Positions 36,711 through 45,302 are shown, numbered from the stretch's first letter. The stretch: 46,786 nucleotides of DNA from Archaeoglobales archaeon (GCA_011605865.1 JAAOZI010000036.1:1-46786); one strand, 5' to 3'. Made by a program: numbers and translations. Notes: generated from the sequence alone by a model not told the origin.

Positions 36711-37798
36711 TGGTGAAGACGGATTTTGGTCCACCAAAATACGACACAATGTTGCATCCAATTATAAAGAGGAACTATGGAAAATGGAAGTATCACGAAG
36801 TCATTAGACCCGGAGTTATAAAGAGGGTAGCAGAGAGCGGGGATGTAATCTATGTTGTTAGATTCGGAACTCCAAGGCTCTTGAGCATTTATACAATTAG
36901 GGAGCTTTGCGACATCGCCGACAAATACAGCGATGGTTATTTGAGGTGGACTTCAAGAAACAATGTCGAGTTTTTCCTAACGGATGAGAAAAAGATAGAT
37001 GCTTTGATAAAGGAGGTTAAGAAAAGAGTTGGGTTCCCATGCGGTGGTACATGGGATGCCGTAACTGGTAAATACGGGCTGAGCAACATAGTACATACTC
37101 AGGGCTGGGTTCACTGCCATACCCCGGCTATAGATGCTTCGGGCATAGTAAAATCGATTATGGACGAACTCTACGAGTACTTTGTGGATCATAAGCTTCC
37201 TGCGATGTGCAGGATAAGCCTTGCATGCTGCGCTAACATGTGTGGAGCAGTTCATGCTTCGGACATCGCAATTGTTGGAATTCACAGAACTCCTCCCCTG
37301 CCGGATGACGATATGGTAAGAAGGACATGTGAAATTCCGAGCACAGTTGCAGCATGTCCTACAGGGGCTTTGAAACCTGATATGAAGGCAAAAACTATAA
37401 AAGTAGACGTTGAGAAGTGCATGTATTGCGGAAACTGCTACACAATGTGTCCAGGTATGCCCTTGTTTGATCCGGAAAACGATGGAGCCGCGATACTGGT
37501 TGGTGGAAAGATTTCAGATGCGCGCAGACCTCCTGAGCTTTCAAAAGTTGTTGTTCCATGGGTTCCAAACGAGCCTCCCAGATGGCCAACCCTTGTTAAA
37601 TACATAAAGCAGATTCTTGAGGCCTGGGCAAGCAATGCCAGAAAGCACGAAAGACTAATCGAGTGGATTGACAGAATAGGCTGGGAAAGGTTCTTTGAGA
37701 TAACGGGTCTCGAATTTACGGAGCATCTTATAGATGATTACAGGATAACCCCTTACTTCTATGGCGAACTGAGGACGAGCGTACAGTTCAGATGGTAA
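36710..37798 (+). CDS. dsrB: Dissimilatory sulfite reductase beta subunit
   Basis: The 362-residue catalytic beta subunit. Substrate and cofactor features include [32 protein letters not shown] and the catalytic siroheme-cluster cysteines in [17 protein letters not shown] and [10 protein letters not shown]. The ferredoxin domain reads [10 protein letters not shown] and [14 protein letters not shown]. The length and motifs are intact, so the enzyme should be functional. It is followed 39 bases later by dsrD. Confidence 0.97.
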   Translation: MVKTDFGPPKYDTMLHPIIKRNYGKWKYHEVIRPGVIKRVAESGDVIYVVRFGTPRLLSIYTIRELCDIADKYSDGYLRWTSRNNVEFFLTDEKKIDALIKEVKKRVGFPCGGTWDAVTGKYGLSNIVHTQGWVHCHTPAIDASGIVKSIMDELYEYFVDHKLPAMCRISLACCANMCGAVHASDIAIVGIHRTPPLPDDDMVRRTCEIPSTVAACPTGALKPDMKAKTIKVDVEKCMYCGNCYTMCPGMPLFDPENDGAAILVGGKISDARRPPELSKVVVPWVPNEPPRWPTLVKYIKQILEAWASNARKHERLIEWIDRIGWERFFEITGLEFTEHLIDDYRITPYFYGELRTSVQFRW

Positions 37799-37837
37799 AT
37801 TTATAAATCTCAGCTCCTACTTTTTTTGGTGATTCGA

Positions 37838-38077
37838 ATGACCGAAGTAACTTATACTGAAGAGGAGAAGAAGAAAATTCTGGAACAGTTGAGCAAGAAG
37901 ACTTGGAAGATCCCCGAATTGGCAAAGGTAATCCAGATGGACAAAGCAAAAGTAAAGAAAATTGTTCAAGATTTGATTGATCAGGGAATAGCGGCTTACT
38001 GGAGTTCGGGGTCAACAACTTACGTCGCGACGAAAGCTTACGTACAGGAGCTTGAGAAAAAGCGTGCTCAAGGTTGA
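37838..38077 (+). CDS. dsrD: DsrD, allosteric activator of DsrAB
   Basis: A 79-residue winged-helix protein starting MTEVTYTEEEKKKILEQL, with WKIPELAKVIQMDKAKVKKIVQDLIDQG as the helix-turn-helix. DsrD is typical of reductive sulfite reductase clusters and, in bacteria, has been shown to stimulate DsrAB rather than bind DNA. The start is ATG 37838, with GGTGAT upstream; an in-frame TTG at 37826 is less likely. Its presence supports the reductive, not oxidative, direction. It overlaps the next gene. Confidence 0.93.
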   Translation: MTEVTYTEEEKKKILEQLSKKTWKIPELAKVIQMDKAKVKKIVQDLIDQGIAAYWSSGSTTYVATKAYVQELEKKRAQG

Positions 38078-38882
38078 GTTTAGCCATTTTCTTTCCAATC
38101 CATTATTTTTTATCGAGTCGAGCAGAATTTTAGCTAATATATCCAAAATAGTGTCAGTAAGACCTTTTCCGGAAAGAAGCCCCGAATTCAAGTTCTGCAA
38201 AGCTCATGGTTTGAAGTTGTTCGAATTGGAAACGAAAGTGAGTAGAATTTTGAGCGATTTAAAGTTTGTTGAAAGCAAAAACTTCTTGCTGGCAAAGGAT
38301 GGGAGATTTATCAGGAAATTGCGGTCAATTGAGAGTAAAATCTTGGATGGAAAAATGGATTTTGAAAAAGGAAGAAGAAGACTAATAAAATTAGAGGGAA
38401 AGCTATTTGGTTATCCAGAGTGCTGTACAAGAACTTATGCCAAAAGCAAGGGCTCTTTTCCCCTGGAAACGAGTTTGATAGTCGATGCCTTTGAGAAAGG
38501 CTTTTTTGAACAGCTTATGAATAAATTGAGAAAATCTGAGATCTTCTTTTTACCCCAGTTTTTCACATTAAATTTTTATCCATGCAAAGCTGATTGCAGA
38601 AGAGCTGAAAAAATTGGATTGAAGATAGAAAAAAGTCTGGGCGATTTCAGCTTAGCTTTTAGGATTAGAACTATGTTAAACGCCCTTTATCTTCTCTGCG
38701 TTGCGTATAAGAGCATCAATTACGGAGGGTTATTGGGCAGAACTGCAAAGAAATTCTTCAGTAAGCTTGAAGGAGAAGAGTTGGAGATGATTGAAGCTGT
38801 TTCTAAAGTCGATTACGAGAATTTTTCGAACAATTTTATAAGGAATTTGATGATTCGGTATCATGATCGTGACTACCAATAG
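38064..38882 (+). CDS. DUF483 family protein coupled to dsrD
   Basis: A 272-residue protein (GTG 38064) matching the archaeal DUF483 family, with the hallmark KLFGYPECCTRTYAKSKGSFP in the middle. Later cysteines (FYPCKADCRRAEKIG) may, with the ECC pair, bind metal. The N-terminal half is lysine-rich and helical. The start lies inside dsrD (14-base overlap), so it is translated with the dsr operon. The stop is only two bases before a transposon end, so the last residues may have been changed by the insertion. Function is unknown; its position suggests a link to sulfite reductase, but this is inference. Confidence 0.72.
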   Translation: MLKVEFSHFLSNPLFFIESSRILANISKIVSVRPFPERSPEFKFCKAHGLKLFELETKVSRILSDLKFVESKNFLLAKDGRFIRKLRSIESKILDGKMDFEKGRRRLIKLEGKLFGYPECCTRTYAKSKGSFPLETSLIVDAFEKGFFEQLMNKLRKSEIFFLPQFFTLNFYPCKADCRRAEKIGLKIEKSLGDFSLAFRIRTMLNALYLLCVAYKSINYGGLLGRTAKKFFSKLEGEELEMIEAVSKVDYENFSNNFIRNLMIRYHDRDYQ

Positions 38883-38883
38883 G

Positions 38884-39175
38884 TCCGACCTCCCTCCCGC
38901 TGAAGGGTGAGTCTTTCAGTTGTAAAAAGATTCAAGCCTTGAGAAAGACTAAGCCCGAATGGGTACAGATTGATAAAGATGGGATGTGGAGCATCCGTTC
39001 ACCCCGAAACTTCTCCATGAAGTTGGAAGGGATGAAAAATCCGGGAAAAAGGATGAAAAAGCTAGAAAAAAGGATGGAGTCTCTGAGGATCACTACCCTG
39101 TCTGCCCCTCAGATGACAGATGTAAACCCGAACAGATGCGGAGAACTGGATCACCCTAAGGAATTTCTCCCTTTA
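38884..39175. mobile_element. Chimeric transposon relic between DUF483 and cetZ
   Basis: 38884-38925 is an end hairpin in minus orientation: its reverse complement TTACAACTGAAAGACTCACC resembles the other ends. On the plus strand, 38948-39010 is the tail of a TnpB (LSPNGYR, then GCGASVHPETSP), sharing the 17-base AGCCCGAATGGGTACAG with the IS607 relic at 45190-45215. 39070-39165 is a second TnpB tail (PQMTDVNPNRCGE) like the one at the window start, followed by a decayed end. Everything between is deleted. No intact transposase gene remains. Confidence 0.65.
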
Positions 39176-39225
39176 TCCTAAAAACTTCTTTGGGTTCTAT
39201 TGCTGAGCATTTTTGTATTGCAAAA

Positions 39226-39260
39226 GATTTAAATAAAACGTGAAATAAGTATTGAAGGGG
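39226..39260 (+). promoter_or_regulatory. cetZ operon promoter and ribosome site
   Basis: TTTAAATAAA (39228-39237) is a clear TATA box, and GAAGGGG (39254-39260) precedes ATG 39265 by four bases. The promoter lies just outside the transposon relic, so expression of the operon appears preserved. Confidence 0.5.
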
Positions 39261-39264
39261 ACTA

Positions 39265-40424
39265 ATGAGGTTCTTTGTCATAGGTTTCGGACAGGCGGGA
39301 GGAAAGATACTTGACATGTTCGTGGAAAACGAAAAGATGCGCGGTTCTAAGAGCAGAATCAAATGGCTTGCTGTAAATACTGCAAGAACAGATTTGATCG
39401 GTTTAAAACATGTTCCGATGAAGGACAGACTTCTTATCGGTCAAACAGTCGTAAAAGGACACGGAGTTGGAACTGACAACAAGCTTGGGGCTAAAATAAC
39501 TCAGGATGAAATCGAAACAATATTGAGTGCTATAGACGAAAGAGGAACCCATGATCTCGACGCATTTCTGATAATAGCTGGGTTGGGCGGTGGGACTGGA
39601 AGCGGTGGGGCCCCTGTTTTGGCAAAGCATCTTAAGGAATTATATTCTGAACCTGTTTACGCATTTGGAATTTTACCGGCTCCCGAGGAAGGAAAACTTT
39701 ATTCCTTAAATGCCGCAAGAAGCATGGTAAGTCTGATGAAATACGTGGATAATTTGATTCTCTTCGACAACGGAGCTTGGAAATATGAGGGTTTAAGCTT
39801 GAGAGAATCCTTCGAAAAGATAAACGATGAAATTGTTCGAAGAATAGCTCTTCTTTCAAGAGCTGGTGAGCCACTGGAGGAGAACATGGTCGGAGAAATG
39901 GTGGTAGACAGCAGCGAAGTTATAAACACGCTTAAGGGAGGGGGAATTTCATCTATTGGATATGCGACAAGCTTAGCTGAGGAGAAAAAGGATTTTCGCT
40001 ATTCAAGAAGAAGAAAGAGGAGCTTGAGACAATTGAGGGAGATAGGGCCATGAAAATAGCCGCTTTAGTGAGGAGAGCGGCGCTTGGGAGATTAACTTTG
40101 CCATGTAACATCTCCAGTGCGGAGAGGGCTCTGATAATTGTTGCAGGTCCGCCGGAACATTTGGACAGAAAAGGCCTTGAGAAAGCCAAGATATGGTTGG
40201 AGGAGCAGATTTCCGGTGTGGAGGTTAGAGCTGGAGACTATCCAACTAGAAGAACAAAATACGTTGCGGCATTAGTTCTGCTTGCAAATGTTACCGATGC
40301 CCCAAGAGTAAAGGAGCTGCAAAAACTGGCAGTTGAGGCAAGGGGAGAAATAGAGGGTGCTGAAAAAGAAAGGATCGAAAAGACTCTCAATCTTTTCGAT
40401 GAAGACATAGAACCTCTTGTATGA
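39265..40424 (+). CDS. CetZ/FtsZ-like tubulin superfamily protein, frameshifted in the assembly
   Basis: A tubulin-superfamily GTPase. The first part (39265-40053) has the N-terminal nucleotide loop FVIGFGQAGGKILD and the tubulin signature GLGGGTGSGGAPVL. It then drifts into an arginine-rich false tail (RYSRRRKRSLRQ). The true C-terminal domain continues in another frame: FSLFKKKKEELETIEGDRAM, then VRRAALGRLTLPCN, AERALIIVAGPPE and VLLANVTDAP, to 40424. One A is missing from the A run near 39982-39987. The repaired protein is about 386 residues, normal for CetZ-type proteins involved in archaeal cell shape. Its last four bases overlap ubiX. Confidence 0.82.
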
Positions 40425-40969
40425 AATTCGTAGTAGCCCTGACCGGAGCGAGCGGGCAGATAGTTGGTATTAGACTCATAGAAAGGCTTTTGGAGAAGGG
40501 CTTTGAAGTCATAGCAATAGCCACTAGAGCGGCGAAGATAACTATGAAGAGCGAAACTGATTATGACGAGGTTTATCTGAGAGAAATAGCCACAAAATAC
40601 TACGACGAAGACGAAATCTACGCTCCAGTTGCAAGTGGGAGCTTTAAGTATGACGGCATGGCTATTGTTCCGTGCTCGATGAAGACTGCCTCAAGCATAG
40701 CTTATGGGATCACGTCGAATCTTGTTACAAGGGCTGCGGATGTGGCTGTTAAGGAAAAGAGAAAACTGCTAATAGCTTTTCGGGAAGCGCCATTGCATTC
40801 AGCCCATCTTGAAGCTCTTTTGAGACTTTCAAATCTCGGGGTTATAGTATTCCCTCTCGTATTTTCTTTTTACACAAAGCCCAAAAGTCTGGAGGAAATG
40901 ATAGATTTCACGGTTTCGAGGATAATGGAGTTGATGGGAATAGATGTTGAATACAAAAGATGGGGATAG
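40421..40969 (+). CDS. ubiX: UbiX-like flavin prenyltransferase
   Basis: A 182-residue flavoprotein making prenyl-FMN for UbiD-type decarboxylases. Family motifs are VALTGASGQIVGIRLIERLLEKG, the FMN/active-site strand VPCSMKTASSIAYG, and REAPLHSAHLEALLRL. In menaquinone-using archaea this cofactor supports aromatic decarboxylation; no ubiD gene is adjacent. It is coupled to cetZ by ATGA and lies seven bases before cbiP. Confidence 0.92.
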   Translation: MKFVVALTGASGQIVGIRLIERLLEKGFEVIAIATRAAKITMKSETDYDEVYLREIATKYYDEDEIYAPVASGSFKYDGMAIVPCSMKTASSIAYGITSNLVTRAADVAVKEKRKLLIAFREAPLHSAHLEALLRLSNLGVIVFPLVFSFYTKPKSLEEMIDFTVSRIMELMGIDVEYKRWG

Positions 40970-40976
40970 ATTTTAG

Positions 40977-42380
40977 ATGGCAGCAGCTATAATGATTGGA
41001 GGAACTAGCAGCAGCGCAGGAAAAAGCCTAGTAGCTATGGCGATATGCAGAATTCTCGCTAGGAGAGGTTACGAGATTGCTCCTTTTAAAGCTCAGAATA
41101 TGAGCTTGAACTCTTTTGTGACAAAAAATGGTAAAGAGATAGCAATAGCCCAAGCCCTGCAGGCCTTTGCAGCGGGAATAGAGCCTGATGAAAGGATGAA
41201 TCCAATTTTGCTTAAACCAAAGGGAAACTTCGTTTCCCAGTTGGTCCTTCTCGGAGAAGCTGTAAAGGATGTAGATTCGGCTGAATACTATAAGATGGTT
41301 CCAGAGCTTAGGAGGGTTGTGGAAGAAGCTTACAGGAGTCTTTCTGAGGAGTATGAGTTAATTGTAATTGAAGGGGCAGGAGGAATGGCAGAAATAAACC
41401 TTTATGAGAGAGATTTGGCAAACATATTCACCGCGAGAATGGCAAGACCGAATATAATACTTGTGGGAGATATAGATCGTGGTGGTGTATTTGCCTCTCT
41501 CTACGGGACACTCTCTCTTTTGCCTGAAGATATAAGAAAAATGATCTGCGGTTTTGTTATAAATAGACTGCGGGGTAGGGAGGATTTTCTTTATGGAGGA
41601 ATTAAAAAGCTTGAAGAGATAACCAACCTGCCAGTTATTGCGGTAATCCCCTATATAAACTCTCCGCTCCTTTCTGAAGACTCCCTGAACATAGAGGAAT
41701 GGAGAGGAGAAGGGTTGATTGGAGTAATCAGACTTCCTAGGATCTCCAATTTCACAGATTTTGAGCCGTTGAGGAGTGTTGTTGAATTCGTGGAGTTGGG
41801 GGAAAAGCCTGATTGCGAGATACTGATAATTCCTGGAAGCAAAGATACTGTAGCAGATCTTAAAGCCTTGAAGGAGTCGGGGATGGCTGAAGAAATAAAG
41901 AAAATCTCTGGAAAAAAGCTAGTAATTGGTATATGCGGCGGTTACCAGATGTTGGGAGAGAAGATCGAAGACTATGGTTTCGAGCACGGTCGGGTGACAT
42001 TGAAAGGTCTTGGACTTTTAGAAGCTGAAACTAGATTTGAAGGCTACAGAAAAATTACAAAACAAGTCTCTAAAAGAGTTACTGGAGATGCGGAATTGAT
42101 TAGAAAAATTAAGGGTGAAATTGTCTGGGGTTACGAAATACACAAAGGAGTTACGATTTCCAAAAAGCCAGTTTTTGAGGACGACGGCTGTGAAAGTGAT
42201 GATGGAATGTGCTGGGGTACTTATTTACATGGCCTTTTCTGGAATTCAAATGTTGTAAGAGCTGTGGAGAAATATCTGGGGGTGAAAATAGAATATAGAG
42301 ATGGATTTGAAGCTCTTGTAAGCGAAATCGAGAAAAGAATGGGTTATTTTCTTGAGAAAATTCTTGCAAATTCCTCTTAA
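40977..42380 (+). CDS. cbiP: Adenosylcobyric acid synthase (CobQ/CbiP)
   Basis: A 467-residue amidotransferase of cobalamin synthesis that adds four amide groups. The N-terminal ATP domain has GGTSSSAGKSLVAMAI and KAQNMSLNSFVT. The middle has GDIDRGGVFASLYG. The C-terminal glutaminase has IPGSKDTVADL, the nucleophile in GICGGYQML and the histidine in WGTYLHGLF. Corrinoids are needed for the corrinoid/iron-sulfur protein of the acetyl-CoA pathway used by this kind of organism. Confidence 0.95.
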   Translation: MAAAIMIGGTSSSAGKSLVAMAICRILARRGYEIAPFKAQNMSLNSFVTKNGKEIAIAQALQAFAAGIEPDERMNPILLKPKGNFVSQLVLLGEAVKDVDSAEYYKMVPELRRVVEEAYRSLSEEYELIVIEGAGGMAEINLYERDLANIFTARMARPNIILVGDIDRGGVFASLYGTLSLLPEDIRKMICGFVINRLRGREDFLYGGIKKLEEITNLPVIAVIPYINSPLLSEDSLNIEEWRGEGLIGVIRLPRISNFTDFEPLRSVVEFVELGEKPDCEILIIPGSKDTVADLKALKESGMAEEIKKISGKKLVIGICGGYQMLGEKIEDYGFEHGRVTLKGLGLLEAETRFEGYRKITKQVSKRVTGDAELIRKIKGEIVWGYEIHKGVTISKKPVFEDDGCESDDGMCWGTYLHGLFWNSNVVRAVEKYLGVKIEYRDGFEALVSEIEKRMGYFLEKILANSS

Positions 42381-42403
42381 AGAAAATTGAAGTTTTTGTA
42401 ATC

Positions 42404-43306
42404 TCAGCTCTCTCTACGGAGGAATTTGTATGCCGAGTAAGCCGCAACAGCTCCATCGCCACAGGCTGTGACCACTTGCTTTAGTGGATTGTTGCAGCAG
42501 TCTCCTGCTGCAAAAACACCGGGAACATTTGTTTTCTGTTCTCTGTCTACCTTTATGTATCCGAACTGGTCCCTTTCAACACCAAGTTCTACAACCAGAT
42601 CAGTTGCTGGTCTGATCCCAACTGCTACGAAGACAGCATCGCATTCTATTGTGATTTCCTCTTTTTTATCTCTCAGAAATATAACTGCTCTTTCAACTCT
42701 TTCTTTTCCTTCAACTCTTCTGATATTAGCGTTAAGTATTGTCTCTATTCCTTTCTTCCTTATTTCTTCTATCAGGGCATTTTCAGCCCTTATTGGTGAC
42801 CTAGAAACTATTAAAACCTTGCAACCAATATCGTTTAAATAGAGCGCATCACTTAAAGCTTCTCTGCCGCTTCCGTATACGATCACTTTTTTATTTCTGT
42901 AAAGACTTCCGTCACAGGTTGCACAGTAGCTTATTCCTCTACCTAGAAATCTCGTCTCACCCTCAATTCCTGCTTCTTTGTGCTTACCGCCTGTTGCGAT
43001 TATTATTGCTTTTGCTTCGTACTCTTTTTCTCCAATCAAAACAAAATTTTCACCTCTTTTTACTATTTTTACAATTTTGTCAACTATGTTTTCTGCTCCC
43101 GCTTTTATGGCCTGCTCTTTCATTTTCTCAAGCAGCTCAATCCCGCTCCCTTCAAAACCAGGGTAGTTTTCTATCCTCGAGGCCATTGAAAGCTGAGAAA
43201 CTGGGTCAAAAGTTTCGAAAAATACTGTTTTTAAACCATATCTTGCGCAGTAAATTGCAGAAGTGAGACCAGCCGGTCCACCGCCAACTATCGCAACATC
43301 GAACAT
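42404..43306 (-). CDS. trxB: Thioredoxin reductase
   Basis: A 300-residue FAD/NAD(P)H disulfide reductase with IVGGGPAGLTSAIYCARYG, the redox pair in SYCATCDG, the NAD(P) site VIVYGSGREALSDALYL and VFAAGDCCNNPLKQVVTACGDGAVAA. In the NAD(P) site GSGREA, Glu-Ala follows Arg where GxGxxA normally holds, which could affect coenzyme choice. The start is ATG 43306; longer frames are A/T-rich and outside the family. It is divergent from a response regulator. Confidence 0.92.
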   Translation of the reverse strand: MFDVAIVGGGPAGLTSAIYCARYGLKTVFFETFDPVSQLSMASRIENYPGFEGSGIELLEKMKEQAIKAGAENIVDKIVKIVKRGENFVLIGEKEYEAKAIIIATGGKHKEAGIEGETRFLGRGISYCATCDGSLYRNKKVIVYGSGREALSDALYLNDIGCKVLIVSRSPIRAENALIEEIRKKGIETILNANIRRVEGKERVERAVIFLRDKKEEITIECDAVFVAVGIRPATDLVVELGVERDQFGYIKVDREQKTNVPGVFAAGDCCNNPLKQVVTACGDGAVAAYSAYKFLRRES

Positions 43307-43410
43307 GAATGAAGTTCTTGAGAGGATAAAATATTTTTCTACGGAATTTTTTGGTTTTAATTTCAAAATGAGAAGCAATTTTTAAATATGGGCAGATTTA
43401 AAAGGATTTA

Positions 43411-43782
43411 ATGAGCTCCAAAAAAGCCAAGGTTCTAGTTGTTGACGATGATGATGTTCTGCTTGAAATATATCAGGTCTTTCTTCGAGATTTTCAAGTT
43501 TATGTCGCCAAAAATGGCGAAGAAGCTGTTAGGGCTTTCAAGTTCTTCAAACCCGACGTTGTTCTGAGGGATATCTCAATGCCCGTCATGGATGGCGTTG
43601 AAGCAACAAAAGAAATTTTGAAAGCAGATCCTAAGGCAGTAGTAATTGGAGTTACCGCATTTGCCCCGCAAAGGGGAGATGAACTTTTGAAGGCCGGGGC
43701 AAAGGAAATACTCGGAAAACCTTTTAATAGAAGAGCTCTTATTGAAATAATAAACAAATACCTGAACTCCTCTCCGCCCTAA
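43411..43782 (+). CDS. CheY-like response regulator, 3' end formed by a transposon end
   Basis: A stand-alone 123-residue receiver domain. The acidic pocket is VVDDDDVLLEIY, the phospho-acceptor Asp is in VVLRDISMPVMDG (Arg where Met is common), the Thr is in VIGVTAFAP and the Lys in LGKPFNRRAL. No output domain and no kinase are nearby. Codons after IINKYL (reading NSSPP-stop) lie in the transposon end that starts near 43762, just as in the truncated trpB2. The native C-terminus has therefore probably been replaced. A TATA-like TTTTTAAATATG is at 43379-43390. Confidence 0.82.
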   Translation: MSSKKAKVLVVDDDDVLLEIYQVFLRDFQVYVAKNGEEAVRAFKFFKPDVVLRDISMPVMDGVEATKEILKADPKAVVIGVTAFAPQRGDELLKAGAKEILGKPFNRRALIEIINKYLNSSPP

Positions 43783-43828
43783 AGCGAATGTCGCTGCAAG
43801 AGCAGAGAGGTCTGGGATTACAGTGTGG
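43762..43828 (-). mobile_element. Transposon end with TnpB tail, minus orientation
   Basis: Read on the minus strand this is a TnpB tail (HTVIPDLSALAATFAL) followed by the end hairpin and CGGAGAGGAGTTCAG. It matches the plus-strand tail at 44185-44250 (DVVPNLPALAGTLAL plus end). The rest of this copy is cut off at about 43828 by another relic in the opposite orientation. Confidence 0.65.
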
Positions 43829-44250
43829 GAGTCTCTACTATAAAGGTTGGCTATCCTAAGAACATTGCACAGGAAAATGGAGATTTTAACAACGTCCATG
43901 TATGGACATATGGCTACTTGCTGAGAAGAATTTATGAGGTTGCAGAGGAGCACGGGATAACGGCGATCTACGTAAGCGGGGCATATACATCATCTAGGTG
44001 CCCAATTCACGGCGAGAGATGTGGCAGTAGAGTTAAACGTGGACTATTCAAATGCACAAGGCTGAATAAGGTATTTAATGCAGACTTAGTAGGAGCGTAC
44101 AACATACTCATAACCCCGAGTCCCGAGAGGGATAGGGGTAATGGATCGGAGACCCGGTCTGAGATTGAACCCTCAGGAAGAGGGGATGTAGTCCCAAACC
44201 TCCCCGCACTAGCAGGAACCCTCGCCCTTTAGGGCGGGGGAGGAGGTCAG
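43829..44250 (+). mobile_element. TnpB C-terminal half with right end
   Basis: Plus-strand codons from about 43825 to the stop at 44230-44232 encode the C-terminal third of a TnpB: VGVSTIKVGYPKNIAQENGD, VAEEHGITAIYVSGAYTSSRC (a conserved zinc-finger entry), then VFNADLVGAYNIL as the third RuvC motif. No start codon context or N-terminal half is present. The end hairpin CGCCCTTTAGGGCG and GGAGGAGGTCAG follow (44223-44250). The second zinc pair is irregular (CPIHGERCGS, later FKC). Confidence 0.75.
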
Positions 44251-44514
44251 ATCTTCCCCTTCGGGGATTTAGTCCCTGGCCATTCTTGGCCAATTACTCC
44301 TATCCTTTTCAGGACTCGAGGTTATGAGTATTGTAAGCAGTTGCCAGATCTGCGTTGAAAAACTTTTTCAGCCTTTAATCCTTTTCCCGCAACCATCATG
44401 CATTGGGCATTTTGATGAAGTTTTTTCCTCGCCGATGAAGAAACTAATTCCGTGTTCCTCAGCCACTTCATAGATTTCCCTGGCAAATAGCATAAGTCTA
44501 TTCTGTTTAGACAT
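44251..44514 (-). pseudogene. Decayed TnpB fragment, opposite orientation
   Basis: The minus strand from about 44514 reads LMLFAREIYEVAEEHGISFF, then SSKCPMHDGCGKRIKG and a stop. After a frameshift it continues FFNADL and a YNIL-like end near 44330. It is a diverged paralogue of the fragment at 43829-44250, arranged tail-to-tail with it. Beyond 44330 the copy keeps the same spacing to a small hairpin (CCCCTTCGGGG, about 44256-44266), which may be its worn right end. Confidence 0.65.
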
Positions 44515-44794
44515 TCAACAGCCTATCTAACCTTTGAATCGATCTGCATCAGCTTTTTTTGATGTTTTCAGGCCATATTTGTTCAGCTCTCACCGGCATT
44601 TTCCAGCTTCAGCTTCTCTTCATCCTGTCCCTTCCAGTTTTTTGTCCCAGAGGGCATAAGACAAATACGGGATTCAATACCAGCTTCTCTAAGATTCGCC
44701 CTCCGGGACTCCTAACAAGGGTATCAACTCCCTATAAGCTTTTCTATCATCCTGCCCTGAAAGGCGAGGCTTTCAGTTGTAATTCGAAACAAAT
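44515..44794. other. Gene-free stretch with a transposon-end hairpin
   Basis: I see no gene here. At 44751-44782 the sequence CCTGCCCTGAAAGGCGAGGC, then TTTCAGTTGTAA, is an end hairpin in minus orientation, close to 38884-38925. It ends about a dozen bases before the arsC stop codon. The rest (44515-44750) is anonymous A/T- and pyrimidine-rich sequence, probably deleted transposon body. Confidence 0.5.
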
Positions 44795-45036
44795 TTAACC
44801 TTCAATTTCTTTTAAGAGAGTTTTAATATTCTCAGAAATGCTGTTGAACACTTTCTCGTAAACTTCATCGCCTTTGCCAACTGGATCTTCTACATTCCAG
44901 CTGACAACCCTTTTTGCTGTTGGTAGGATTATACAGCTCTCTTCGCATACCGTGACGATCAAATCGTATTCTTCTAGGTTCACGTCTTCCAGAGTCCTTG
45001 GTTTTTTCTTTTGCTTTTAGCCGTTCTGGTCTAGCA

Positions 45037-45231
45037 TTAACTTTCATCCCTTCCCTCCCCTAGCATTGGGAGGGCCTTCGGGGTGAACGGAAGCTCCTAC
45101 ATCCATCTGGTACCTGCGGAGCAGTTCTTCACAGCTATAACATCCCTATCCTCTTCTAACCCGCATTCGGAGCATTTCATTTGCCTGTACCCATTCGGGC
45201 TTAATTTTTCCCCACATATCGGGCACAGGCA
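45037..45231 (-). mobile_element. TnpB tail of an IS607-type element
   Basis: The minus strand reads CPICGEKLSPNGYRQMKC, then SECGLEEDRDVIAVKN: the TnpB zinc ribbon and third RuvC motif. It continues to a tail interrupted by a stop (TRWM-stop-ELPFTPKALPMLGEG). The upstream body of TnpB is missing. It lies between the arsC halves, downstream of the resolvase relic on the same strand. Confidence 0.7.
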
Positions 45232-45250
45232 TCAACGTATGCAATTTTCA

Positions 45251-45302
45251 ATTCAAGTTTATAAAACTTACGCTAGAAAGAAGCAGTTTGTAACCCTTTG
45301 CT
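45251..45302. repeat. Imperfect direct repeat, copy A
   Basis: This copy begins ATTCAAGTTTATAAAACTTA and runs through CGCTAGAAAG to TAACCCTTTGCT. It matches copy B (45549-45599) in the same orientation, with about 40 of 52 positions identical by eye and one gap. It lies within the resolvase relic's last codons. Confidence 0.7.

Noticed and set aside
43576-43953. 125-codon minus-strand frame across the response regulator
   Set aside because: It is a chance join. Its middle is the TnpB tail of the minus-oriented relic and the rest is antisense to the regulator.
44559-44798. 79-codon plus-strand frame beside arsC
   Set aside because: It runs through the transposon end and has no recognisable features.
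43762-44800. CRISPR array, suggested by several hairpins in a row
   Set aside because: The repeats are unequal in spacing and orientation and are explained by transposon ends beside TnpB fragments; there are no regular spacers or cas genes.
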